This document shows positions 52,901-63,323 of a DNA stretch of 64,000 nt, piece after piece. The notes beneath the pieces are model-generated. The model did not search any database and had not been told where the DNA came from. It saw only the letters and a list, made by a program, of their open reading frames with translations. The DNA is from Triops longicaudatus (lineage: Eukaryota > Arthropoda > Branchiopoda > Notostraca > Triopsidae), in the NCBI GenBank assembly GCA_022885665.1, contig JAGQDJ010000034.1, positions 248,001 to 312,000 of the forward strand, given 5' to 3'. The position numbers and the translations under genes were made by a program. Positions within the stretch are counted from its first letter, which is position 1, and the number at the start of each line of letters is the position of its first letter.

Positions 52901-53233
52901 GGCGTCCGGCAGAGGTCACCATGTCGTTCAAGAACCCACTGAAGATTCCCTTAAAGAACTGTCGCTTTACGTATGAAGGCCCTGGATTGGCGCGTTCGGA
53001 GACCGCCAATTACAAGTGGACACTTTTTATTTTTCTTCATTTACTTTTGCATTTTAATACTTTCTACTCATTTGCCTAAATTGGGTTACAGGGATATAGC
53101 ACCAGAGGAACAGGTTGCTTGCAAGGTTCAGATCATCCCGAAGTATGCTGGCGAGCTACGTCTAGTGGGAACTTTTGTGTCTACCGAGTTGGTGGATGTA
53201 ACGGGTTCAGCTCACTTCACTGTGACCAAATGA
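43950..53233 (+). CDS. Transglutaminase (protein-glutamine gamma-glutamyltransferase)
   Basis: Calcium-dependent enzyme that cross-links protein Gln and Lys side chains; in arthropods members act in clotting, cuticle and immunity. Fourteen exons: 43950-44064, 45146-45364, 45513-45643, 45799-45934, 49767-49993, 50127-50304, 50507-50767, 50951-51119, 51775-51872, 51942-52111, 52294-52393, 52636-52796, 52879-53015, 53092-53233; all phases agree, giving about 747 aa, the usual family length. No signal peptide at the chosen ATG (ACAAAATGA). Order: N-terminal beta-sandwich (VGILEIDKVYLYPKENAEEH to VGLWKCTLRTG), FNPWCH linker, then the catalytic core with Cys in KYGQCWVFAGV, His in NFHVWVEAW and Asp in WQVIDATPQE, then FYQCGPTSVEAV, and two C-terminal beta-barrels. 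The triad is complete. Intron 1 appears to use a GC donor, and exon 8 has a poly-A instead of poly-pyrimidine acceptor. Intron 4 (3.8 kb) holds several transposons. AATAAA lies at 53508. Confidence 0.95.
46304..46463. mobile_element. Pogo/Tigger-like MITE in transglutaminase intron 4
   Basis: Ends are inverted repeats of about 27 bp: left TAGAGTGAAATCTCGCTCTA then ACGTACA, right (reverse complement) TACAGTAAAATTATCGCTAT then AACGTACA. About 160 bp, no coding capacity. A second related block, AGTTCGTTATAAAAGGGTTC then ACTATAACGAA, follows around 46498-46535 and may be part of another copy. Confidence 0.65.
48331..48369. repeat. 10-bp inverted repeat (hairpin)
   Basis: TTACCCAAAA at 48331-48340 pairs with TTTTGGGTAA at 48360-48369 across a 19-base loop, inside transglutaminase intron 4. 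Confidence 0.55.
48667..49095. mobile_element. MITE, TA-flanked, family A copy 2 (interrupted)
   Basis: Begins TA-CAGTG, is split by the hAT-like element at 48682-48867, and resumes TTAAAAAAGTTTCACC; it ends GGTGAAATTTTGTTCAGTG-TA. Without the insert and its duplicated 8 bp it is about 235 bp, nearly the length of copy 1 (237 bp), and it shares internal blocks (TCCCGCG, AATGGTAGTTTTC, GTTTTTCTT) in the same order. Confidence 0.7.
48682..48867. mobile_element. 186-bp hAT-like MITE inserted into another MITE
   Basis: Ends CAGTGGCGTCGTGC and, in reverse complement, CAGAGGCGTCGTGC (13 of 14 matching). Flanked by perfect 8-bp direct repeats TTAAAAAA at 48674-48681 and 48868-48875, as expected for hAT. 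The interior has poly-T, poly-G and poly-C runs and no gene. It sits inside the left terminal repeat of family A copy 2. Confidence 0.85.
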
Positions 53234-53507
53234 ACGCTGGGATGAGTGCTGTCTTGAATTCCGCTAGCGTTAATGAGCCAGACTGTTGATGCTTGCATAC
53301 CTGGTCTTTAAGAAAAACTACTTATCAGTCGACTGGCGCTTGAACACTCTGTTCTCGACGGGAAGAGTGTAACCTGATAAACTTTTTCCTCCTTACAGAG
53401 CTTCTTAAATGGCTTTTCGCTTTCGTTTTTCTCTACGCCATTACATCAATTTCCTCCACGCTATTTTGCTACAGGAAACCGAACCTTCTTGAAAAGTGCG
53501 AGCAAGG

Positions 53508-53513
53508 AATAAA
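53508..53513 (+). promoter_or_regulatory. Polyadenylation signal of the transglutaminase gene
   Basis: AATAAA about 275 bases past the stop codon. Confidence 0.5.
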
Positions 53514-56237
53514 AACTTTCAAGACCACACTGGGAGAATTGATAACACGCTGGCGATAAAGTAGATAAGAATAATGAAGTTCTCACATTCCGTCACGCGT
53601 TAAAGCAATGGTTGTATAAATGTACAAACTACACATAACGTCGCTCGATGCCCTTCCTGCAAGAGATCTTTCCCATTCAACAGATGAACGAAAGGAAATC
53701 CGAAAGAACAGTCCTATTAGATAGTTTTGTAGTAACCGCCGGTTTGCTAGCATCTGATATTTTAGATTCTTGGTTGCACGGACTAATGCAGACAGGTTTA
53801 CAACTGGGTTATGCAACTCAACCTTATGATTCAACAGACATTTTACAAAGGATTCCGAAACAGCAAACGATCGAAAACGATTGCTCTCCACTGTTTCGAG
53901 GATAAGTCCCTAAACGAAATTGCTTAATATTCGAACCTTCAATTTAAAAGAAACCAAATTTCTCTTAACTCGATCCTATTAAATATTCCTGATCAAAAGA
54001 TAGAACTCGTTAAAGTGCTTAAGCTTAGTGAAAGATTGAGAGATTTTCTTCCAAAAGTCAACATTTACAAAATACAGACAATTAGGTACCGCAAATGCTT
54101 GGAGTGCGTATCGACTAGGTTACGCAAATTCCCGTGTGTTCAGTTCATACTGAAGGCTTGTTTTCTTGGCTCATTTTTATTCTAGTGGGGCTTACATTAC
54201 AAAGCTTCACTTTATGCACAGGGATGTTCCAGCAGATAGAAATTTCCCATTATGAAACGCGGCAAACAGCTTTCGTGTAAGGGAGAAACGAGTACGCCAG
54301 GAAAGTAACATTTCGTGTACAGTGTCCCATACTTCTGGTGACCTTACGTAACGAAATATGGAGAGTATTACTCCGTTGTCGATAGAGCTGTAGAATAAGA
54401 AATAAAAACTTTACAAGCGAACATGAACATTAAGATTTAATACGGGTTTTCATGTCTAATTATAAATAATTCATAAAGACAGCAAAACATACGACACTTC
54501 ATAATATAAAAAGGACAGATCAAAGAACCTTCAATGTAACCTAATGCTATGTATTACACGCGGGAGTAACAAATTTCTCGATTTACGACGTAACTGGTTG
54601 GTTTGTAGATGGTTGTGGATAGTCTGCGTCATTCGACTTGCGACAAAATGAGAAACCGGGAGGGCAAGATTCGAAAACAAAACCGGAACCTATGATGTCA
54701 CGGTACAGGAAATATGTTCCGTGTGGTTTAAACACAGCGAATCACCCAGCCAGAAAAGGGACGGCTTACTTCCTACGGAACCTCCCTAAACTCCCCTCAG
54801 GCTTTCCAAACCGGTATTTCAAACGAAAAAGCGGGGCCCTTGGCCTTGTTTTTCCCTCCCTGTTGGAAAAGAATATAGACACACACTTTCTCTGTGCAAC
54901 CATAAGCAGCTGACCAAAAAATCCCGGATCTTTCCCTTTCCTAAACACTGCCACTGTGACTCAGAAACGCTGCGATTGCAATTGCAGTTCCAGTTGCTTC
55001 CACGCTAGTCAAGTGTCAAGGCAAATGGCTCGACACCTTCTCTTTGGTGCGAGCATCAACAAGTGAAACGAAGCTCCGGAACATCATTTACGCGCTCGAC
55101 CTTTTAGCAGTGACGTTTGTTTGTTTGTATTTTTTAAAAAAAGAAACAAAATTGTCACGTGACCCACATGTGATAGCGAACAGAGAAGTGTTCCAAGGAT
55201 AAGGGAGTCAAACGAGATTGCCTTTATACATACGCAGGTGCTACAACGATGTGTAGACGTGTGGATGACGATGTGGCATAATACACTTTAGTTCTAAATC
55301 TTAATACAGCATAAATCCCGGACTGTTTGCTATTCAAGTGCTTTCAGGATTGAGTGTAAACAGGTTGTTTCGACACACTCCTGTTGGAAGTACAAAAGCA
55401 ACGTTTTTACGAATGTGTTAAGTGAATTTCACGGATTTTTTGGATATTGTACTATAGCAGTGGATTGCCCCACTCAACCACGAAAATGGTGAGCATATTG
55501 CCCAGGAAAGCAAAAGAAATCGGAAGATTTAATTCGTATTGATAACCGAGAAGGTGACAAGTTGGCTGTGCTTCTTGTCTTAGGAAAACCGAGCTTTTGC
55601 CTCAGGTGTGGCTTTTCCCGGTTCTGCCTTTTTCCTTCATTTTTCTCCCCTTACGTCGCCCCGCAAAACAAATGGACGTTAAGCAGATACATAACGACCT
55701 AAGAAAGCACTGTCTTACGTAACTGGGTTTTACGCCCCCGCCTGTAAGATTTAATGGCTACCTCTACAAAAGCTGCCGTTTTACTTGCACGAACGTTGAT
55801 TAAACGGGTACACTTAAACGGCACGTTGTTGTCGATCTTGGCCCGAACTGATAACAGAATATTGAAAAGCTTCGTCAGACTGGATAGGCGAAGTCATATA
55901 CACCTGAGTCAATTATCGATTTTAGGCGTGCTACACACCTCTCTTGAGGGAGTTAGGGAGTCCTCCCTTCATTTGGCTGTAGGAATCTATGCATATTGCC
56001 CGAGAATGGGTCAAGATGTGTGGGGGTTAATCTTGTTTAGTGCTGAAGCGAAGGTGTGGGTAGAAGCTTGCATTGGTGTTTCTAGCCAAGAATTTCAGTG
56101 TAGTAGAATTATATTTTCTTAGAAACGTCTTGACTGTCTTATTTCTGACTACCGCTGCAGTGGAGCTGTATAATAAGCAGTTTTGCATTGTTTATAGCTA
56201 GCAAGTACAGTGCCAAGACAGTGGAACTGATCCAACA
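53514..56237. other. Intergenic region between transglutaminase and myosin
   Basis: No gene can be supported. A 122-codon plus-strand frame opens at 55754 but has no motif or splice support. It may include the myosin promoter and 5' untranslated region. Confidence 0.4.
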
Positions 56238-56474
56238 ATGAATTTCCATAAGGCGTCAACTTTACCTAAACCGTCTAAACGAGGGTTAAAGTTATGGCCC
56301 TTTTCACAAACGGTGAACTTGAATGCTAACACCAGTGGGAATGAGTTGGGCGACTATAGTCGGAGAAAACGCAATCGGGTTTACCGCAATTCCGCTTCTT
56401 TAGATACGTGGCTTGGAAGCATCAGCAGAAGTGAAACTTTAAGCCTTGACGAGAAGCCGGAAGAGGATGCAGAG
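56238..56474 (+). CDS. Possible first exon of the class I myosin
   Basis: An ATG in CAACAATGA context opens a 79-codon frame that runs to GCAGAG|gtgatc, phase 0, which matches the start phase of the first certain myosin exon (56924). The joined sequence would read ...EEDAE-VYHWQSHNVK. The predicted head extension is basic then acidic (SRRKRNRVYRNS, LSLDEKPEEDAE) and is much longer than the short leader of vertebrate MYO1E, so this may be a lineage-specific extension, or the true first exon may lie elsewhere. Confidence 0.4.
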
Positions 56475-56923
56475 GTGATCTAACTCGCGTAGGGACGGAA
56501 CAAGTTTCCGTTACAGATATAAGGATTGGTAAACATACACAGTGTAGGCTAGACAGAGAAATTAGTTCACTGTACTCAGGACTGACCAAAAATTACCCTC
56601 TTAAAGGCTTTTAAAAGGCGATCAAATGCAGCTTGACTGTGAAGAAACGGTGAATTCCTGTTTTCGCAAAAGAAAGACAAATAAATGCCTCATAGTTCCA
56701 TGTGGCCTTCTCCAAGTGTGACGCACTGAACTAATGCAATAAGATGACTCTCAGTTAAATATAAAGTGGCAGTCAAATTTATGTCTTATGGACGAGTAGG
56801 AAGGACATCAAAATTGCAATAATGAACACGGTAGTGTAACATCAAAGCGTAACCAGAGCTTTTGAGCTGTAGCCACTGACTTTCTGGGGGCGAAAATTAC
56901 GTTTCTAATACTCTCTAATTTAG

Positions 56924-59900
56924 GTCTACCATTGGCAGTCGCACAATGTCAAAACGGCCGGCGTGGATGATATGGTCTTGCTTTCGAAGATCACAGACGA
57001 CGCCATTGTGGAAAACTTGAAAAAGCGATACACGGATGATGCCATTTTTGTAAGCTAATTAGGAGCTTTAAGTCTCCATATAATTTTCTAGATCTCACTG
57101 CATGACAAGCTCAACATCCAAAAAGAATCTATCGTTATCCGTAACTTGAACTTTTACTCCGCTCAGATGCTTTAATTAGTAAAGCTATAATTAGTATGTT
57201 GTTGTATGCTATTGTATTGTATGCTATTGTAAAGCTATTGTATAGACCAAAAAAAAAATAGTCCACTGCACGATAAAGACAAAATAAAGGTTTGCCTTCA
57301 TTTGTCTTTGTTTTAAATTTGCATAATAATACTAATGATTATTTTGATTGTTCGTGTCTCATATAATGCTCCACTTTTTCACTGAATTCCATTTTTCAAT
57401 TTTACTTGACTTCCACTTTTCTATATCCACATTCCTACACGTTACGTTTTGCGTAACCCAAAATTTACTTTATATTTACCATATTTGTTGAATTTATTTT
57501 TTATATTTTTGTATATATATTGGAAACATGCATAATTAAGTTTTGCAACTATCAACGAAACAAAATTGTGGGGAAGTCTTCAATATCTATGTTTTTCGGT
57601 TAAGAAAATATGAACATTGAAGAAACAACGCGTGTTTGTTTTATCCTTTTACCATTAATTTTCCAGATTATTTTAGTGATATTTTTGTTACATTCATATT
57701 TCACGTTTATTTATTTTTCCTATCCTGGGTTATTATTTCTTACTATATGTAATATTATGTCTAAACCGACAGTATATGTTGAATTGTCGGTTCTATATTG
57801 TGTAAATTTTGCACGTCGTTCTTAGTTTGTTCGTTATAATGAATGTATACTGTCTGTGTTACATATTTTCAATATTTCGCAGCTAAATTAGTATCAAGTT
57901 ACCATTCGCCTGTTGTGGCGCATTGAGAATTGGTCAACATTTTCTTTCAATTAGTGTTTATTTACAAAATGTAGACGTATATTGGTCCTGTGCTGGTGTC
58001 TGTCAATCCTTTCAAGCAGATGCCTTACTTCACGGATAAAGAGATAAACCAGTACCAAGGCGCGGTAAGTCGTGTCTAGCGAAATGGGATTCCGCGTAAT
58101 AAGTTGACCTTTCTTTATGAATATCCTGGTAGGCGCCGTATGAAAATCCTCCGCACATTTACGCCTTGGCTGACAACATGTACCGGAATATGGTTATTGA
58201 TGGCGAAAGCCAGTGCGTCATTATAAGTGGTGAATCGGGGGCTGGAAAGACCGTGGCTGCCAAGTACATCATGAATTATATCGCCAAAGTGTCAGGCGGA
58301 GGCGGAAAAGTACAGCATGTCAAAGACGTCATCTTGGAATCCAATCCCCTGCTAGAAGCCTTTGGCAATGCAAAGTCGGTTCGCAATAACAATTCCAGTC
58401 GCTTTGTAAGTGATCTTCCCGTGCAGAATTAGTACTTTAATTCGATTTTCCACGAAAGCGATTCATTGGTTACTATTCAACTCGATCTTCTCTGTTCCTG
58501 ACCCATATATTTTTCGTCACCGCAACCTATAGGGAAAGTATGTGGAAATCCAATTCCAATCTGGTCAACCTGTCGGGGGAAAAATCTCGAACTTTTTGCT
58601 GGAAAAATCCCGCGTCGTCCTCCGTGGCAACAACGAGCGCAGTTTTCACATATTTTACCAACTTTGTGCTGGTGCTACTCCCGACATGAAAGGTAAAATC
58701 CCTAAATATTGTCTCCAAAACGTCGATAGTGATTCACAGAAATTATTGCAATTTATTTACTCTGGTAGAAAATTTCGGCTTAACCGAACCAGAATACTAT
58801 TGCTATTTAAATAGCAGCGGAGCTTACAAAGTAGACGGAACTAACGACGTTCAAGAATTTCAAGACACGCTCAAAGCGATGGCGGTCGTTGGACTTAGCG
58901 AAGACGATCAATGGCAAGTTTTGCAACTTGTGAGCGGCGTTTTGCACTTGGGCAACGTTCTGTTCGCCGAAGAAAGGAACTACGCCGTCGTTCAAGACGA
59001 GCAATGTAAGTTTTGACCCTTTTTCACAGCTGCAATTGAACCCTTTCCTCAAGAATATTTCCACCTTCTGGGTACAAGTCCGCACTACCATTCTAAATCC
59101 TTTCATGACTGAACGATATGTCCTTTCCTTCCTCACCACCAAGAATTTCCCACCAAATATTCGCCATGCACCTTCTGGGTATTGCTCAGCTTCTCTCAGT
59201 TTACGTATAAAACCTTCTTTATTCCTTTCCAAGTATTAAAAGAAAAAGCTAATAATCGCCTCCTGGTCGTTTTTCCCCTAGCTTTGGCGTACCCTGCCTA
59301 CTTGCTGGAAATAGACCAAGAGCAATTGCGGCAGAAATTGACCAGCCGCGTTTTCGATAGCAAATGGGGAGGCAAATCGGACCGGATTGATGTGACACTG
59401 AACGTTGAACAAGCCAATTACGGACGCGACGCCTTAGCCAAAGGACTTTACTCGCGACTTTTCGACTACCTCGTTCAAGTAAGTTCCAACTTTGAAACCA
59501 TCCCGCTACCAGTTTTATGGAAACATCTTTAACTTTGAACACTTACTTTCTTCTTTTTTTTTTGAAATTCTTGCTTCTATGTTTCTATATTTCTCTACTG
59601 AGATTCAGTGCCACTTCATTTTATTTACACGAAAGACCGGCTGGGCTTTCGCCTACTTCCGTAATATTCGTATTTCTCTTATCTTCCCAGTACTACTCTT
59701 AACTTTACAGTATTACTTTCTTTTACTTTGCTTATTTATTACTGGGACTGTATCGCATTTCTCTTTATATTTTTTTATATTTTCCGGCGAAAAATTTAAT
59801 CCGATTATTCACTGAATCTTTTTCCTTTCCAATGACTTTCCGTAGAAGATAAATAATGCAATGGCCACCAAGAGTGCGGGCGAAGACATCGGAATTTTGG

Positions 59901-62900
59901 ACATCTACGGTTTCGAAATTTTCCAGAAAAACGGTTTTGAGCAGTTTTGTATCAACTTTGTCAACGAGAAACTTCAACAAATTTTCATCGAGCTCACTTT
60001 AAAAGCAGAACAGGTTAGTTTTAAATAGCGTTATAAATTAAGGTGGTTTTCATTTAGGGGCGAATAACTTAGCTACAAGCTTTGCTTGACTGAACACTTG
60101 GGAAAAGTACAAGTGATCATTTTTCTGGGAAACCAGTGATTACAGCAGACCGTAACGTCGAAGTGATTTTTTGACGCTACACCACGCGGTGTAACAAACT
60201 TCATAGACGCGTGCTACTGTGGCCATCGGATCAGGGTAGTAACCCTGGTAACCTGCGGGGTAGTGGTGCGCGGGTCCACCGTGCATGTAATTGGGCACGA
60301 TGGGGTACGGCCGTTGAGGCAGGTATTGCCGCGCTTGAGGCAAGTCATCAGCTGACTCAGTGGCATTGTCGCGTTTTTCCTCCTCCACAGCAGCCACTTT
60401 GGCCTCCAGGAGCGCTCTCTTCTGGAATTGACGCGTTGCAGTCGACGTTGTTGTGGTGATTGTCACGTCGTCCGCGTCATCCGCTTGTGGCGTTGTCATC
60501 AATTTTTCATCGAGTGCTGGTGTAACCAAGGCCGGGGTTGTGAAAATGTCTGTCTCCGACAGCAACTCCGCTTGGCCAAGAGTTACTAGTTGCTCTTGAC
60601 CCTGGGGCTTCCCTTCTGCTGCTGCTGTTATTTCTTCTTCCTCGGGCAACGACTCGGTTTCCTTGGTGCTTTCAGTAGTTGCTGCTGCTACGGCTGAAAA
60701 CTCGCCTCCGTTTTCGTTCAGTTCGTTATCCGACGTAGCATCAAGGTTAGGGCGACTGGATTCGGTATGGGCCGATGATTCGTCAAGCTCGGTAGTCGAT
60801 GACGTTTCAGATAGCGGTTCGGAAATGTGTTCCGCCGGTAGGGTGATTGCTACATTTTCCAGCGATACAACGGTCGTTGCTTGCAATTCATCACTTCCGA
60901 TTTGAGCAGCGTTGGAAGCCGTTGTCTCTTCTTCGTCAGTTTCATTGACTTCGGTGTTGGTAATGGCCGTTTCCTCGTTACCTAGAGGACTTTCGGGCTC
61001 TACAGGGATCAAGTTAACCACCTCCGGCTGATCTGTAGTTTCTGGTTCGATTTCAGACTCGCCACTCAAGGCTGACACTGATCCTTCTTTGTCTTCCTCG
61101 ACGCTTCCAGAATCTACAACCTCCAAAGTTTCTTCCTCAGGCCCGGCAGTTAGTGCAATAGATGGACTGCTAGTTTCCAAGTCGGGAATAGTTTCTTCGC
61201 CAGGGGTCTCAGAGGATGGACTCGTGTCAGTCAACAGTGATGGTGATTGTTCAGACGTCACCGCGGGCAGGGCGTTTTCTTGAGAAGAAACATTTTCGCC
61301 GACCGTTTGAGCTACAGCTACTGCAGGGGGCACGGGAGTGGTGGTAGTGGTAGGGTGGCCCAACATCATCATCATCATGGGAGACATTGTGGTACCGTTC
61401 TTCACCACGTTGTACCATCCGAGCGGGATCATCGGCCTGGGTGGCGGATGGATAATCCATGAATTGGCTCGAGCTTCTTCTGCTAGCGAGTTGTCGTCAT
61501 GGTTGTGGTACTCTGCCACCAAATCTTGCCCGTTGATGAAACCGCACTTTCCGTGAGCCCACAGTTCGACCATAAGGAGCACGAACGTCACTCGTAGTGC
61601 ATGCATGTCGCTTACTCAAGACGACTCAACAATCAATGTACCAACGTCAACTTCGTGATTTAGTAGTTGTTTACTTTTCTAGACTTAATGTTCTAGGGGT
61701 TTGTTGGTTCACTTGAGCAGTAGTGGTTGAAGTGAACGCTGGAACATAACTGGCTGAGTGTCCCCAGCTGATAGCGTCCTTTTATGAACTGCTTCCTGCT
61801 CAAGTTCACGAACAATAGCCTCCAGCAGGTGCTAGAAAAAAAAATACTTTTAACGTGCAGGAAAGGTGTCGGCAGGCGTCTGGTACCGTCTTACCACATC
61901 GTAACTTTACGTTACGCTCCTTCAAATTCCTTCTCCACCTTAAAGACATGCTGTTATGCTTTTCGAGGCTTCCAATTCTATGGAATAGTACCCCGTAAAG
62001 CTGAAACTAGCTTACAGTTGAACACTAAGCTTGTGGTTAAGTTTGGAACATGTCGTCCGAGTCCGAATGCAATACTATCATGGACTTTTTAGTTTGGCTC
62101 AGTTATCCTTGTAGAAATCTGTCACACTATTTTGAGGTGATGGAGAAACTAAAGCGTCAATTCCTATGCTCGGGTACGGAATGTTGAAGATATGGGCCAC
62201 AATATGCATTTTTTAGTTGGTGAAAAAGGGGCAAAACTGGCATACTTTCCTAAGTGGAGTAATTGCACGTTAGATTACTTTATGGTCAAATTGCATTACC
62301 AGTCGCACTTGGTTGATTATAAATGAGTAGGAAGACACTGGCACAGTACGACAAAGGCATTTCGTGCGGTGCGGGGACTACTTTTACATATAGTGACAAG
62401 TCCCTTTGTTAAAAGCGTTCGTGAACTCTCAACCGGTGACACACATTGGTCATTAGCAAGTTCAGGGAAGGAAGAAAAAAAATACAACGTTTCTTTGTTT
62501 CCTCTGCGGGGTTATTACTGGCAAGCGAGCCTACTGGTAAAATTGCGGCCTAAAACCTTTTTGTTTCCGCAGATGATAAAAGGGAAGAAACACAACACAA
62601 AGTGAAAAAGGGCTGCTGCAGAAGCTACGAGAGTCGTTTCAGAAGAATCGTTCCCAGAGAGAAAGAGAAGTCTGATATATGCTCTATGACTTGGGGAAAT
62701 AACGGGACGAGCTATATATCCTGCGCGTTCTTTTTTATTTATTTTTTTCTCTCGCCAGAAATTCTACTTTACAGACTTTCGTAGGTTCCTGATTGCACAA
62801 CATCTCTTTAATGCACGTAACATATGTAAGTGCTCAAGTGTAAAGATGTTATTTTTAATGTGGGTCAAATGTAATGGATTTTTAAAAGGAGGCAAAAATC

Positions 62901-63323
62901 CCGTTAACTCTTGTTGCACCATGGAATTAACTATAGAGGAGATGCTTACCAGGCGCCCTTTTACAATTCTCTGCTTTTCTCATTCACATAAGTCATGCGC
63001 GTCTCTTAAATAAAAAAAGTGACAGAGAGAAAACCCCAGAGGCTTTTAGTAGTCTTTTTCTTTTTATAAACAAATGCCCTGAAGTCATGCACATGGAGTG
63101 TAATTTACTTAATTTCCGTAATTTTCTTTACTTTTTTTTCTGGCCATTGCAGGAAGAGTACGTCCAAGAGGGCATTAAGTGGACGGCAATCGACTATTTT
63201 AACAATCAAATCGTGTGTGAGCTCATTGAGGGGCGGAGACCGCCCGGAGTCTGTGCTATCTTGGATGATGTGTGTGCCACTATGCATGCCGTGTCCGAAG
63301 GTGCTGACGAAGACTTGAAGCAG
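56924..63323 (+). CDS. Class I myosin, long-tailed (MYO1E/F type), motor domain, runs off the window
   Basis: Actin-based ATP-driven motor linking membranes to actin, typical of endocytosis and the cell cortex. Exons: 56924-57049, 57975-58064, 58133-58405, 58533-58692, 58769-59005, 59282-59478, 59846-60013, 63153-63323; phases all agree. Landmarks: YHWQSHNVK start of the head; YIGPVLVSVNPFKQMPYF; ENPPHIYALADNMYR; P-loop GESGAGKT; switch I NNNSSRFGKY; SNFLLEKSRVV; FHIFYQLCAG; LHLGNVLF; KWGGKSDRIDVTLNVEQ, whose Thr probably fills the TEDS position; RDALAKGLYSRLFDYLV; switch II [56 protein letters not shown]. This order follows MYO1E/MYO1F rather than short-tailed or conventional myosins. The rest of the head, IQ motif, lipid-binding tail and SH3 domain must lie beyond the right edge. 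Intron 60014-63152 contains an antisense gene. Confidence 0.95.
60140..61606 (-). CDS. Nested single-exon gene: secreted acidic Ser/Thr/Glu-rich protein
   Basis: An uninterrupted 488-codon frame on the strand opposite the myosin, wholly inside one myosin intron. Residues 1-18 form a signal peptide (VTFVLLMVELWAHG). The body, about residues 90-390, is low-complexity, rich in Glu, Ser, Thr, Ala and Pro, with several N-glycosylation sequons, resembling a mucin-like or matrix linker. Dibasic sites KR occur at 396-397 and 411-412. The C-terminal part is different: a Pro/Tyr/His-rich stretch (YLPQRPYPIVPNYMHGG, HHYPAGYQGYYPDP) and a tail with two cysteines, VYEVCYTAWC, followed by SVKKSLRRYGLL. The only cysteines are at 21, 471 and 476. 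I do not recognise the family. It could be a cuticle or matrix component or a precursor of a small secreted peptide. No AATAAA is visible just past the stop. Confidence 0.8.
   Translation of the reverse strand: MHALRVTFVLLMVELWAHGKCGFINGQDLVAEYHNHDDNSLAEEARANSWIIHPPPRPMIPLGWYNVVKNGTTMSPMMMMMLGHPTTTTTPVPPAVAVAQTVGENVSSQENALPAVTSEQSPSLLTDTSPSSETPGEETIPDLETSSPSIALTAGPEEETLEVVDSGSVEEDKEGSVSALSGESEIEPETTDQPEVVNLIPVEPESPLGNEETAITNTEVNETDEEETTASNAAQIGSDELQATTVVSLENVAITLPAEHISEPLSETSSTTELDESSAHTESSRPNLDATSDNELNENGGEFSAVAAATTESTKETESLPEEEEITAAAEGKPQGQEQLVTLGQAELLSETDIFTTPALVTPALDEKLMTTPQADDADDVTITTTTSTATRQFQKRALLEAKVAAVEEEKRDNATESADDLPQARQYLPQRPYPIVPNYMHGGPAHHYPAGYQGYYPDPMATVARVYEVCYTAWCSVKKSLRRYGLL
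61752..61788 (-). promoter_or_regulatory. TATA and initiator of the nested gene
   Basis: On the minus strand TTCATAAAAGG (61778-61788) is followed about 30 bases later by CACTCAGCC (61752-61760), a usual TATA-to-initiator distance. This would give a 5' untranslated region of about 150 bases before the ATG at 61606, supporting independent transcription. Confidence 0.5.
61789..63152. other. Remaining part of the myosin intron
   Basis: Upstream region of the nested gene and the 3' part of the myosin intron, ending in TTTTTTTTCTGGCCATTGCAG. No other gene seen. Confidence 0.5.

Noticed and set aside
55754..56122. 122-codon plus-strand open frame upstream of the myosin
   Set aside because: No motif or splice evidence; probably chance or part of an untranslated region.
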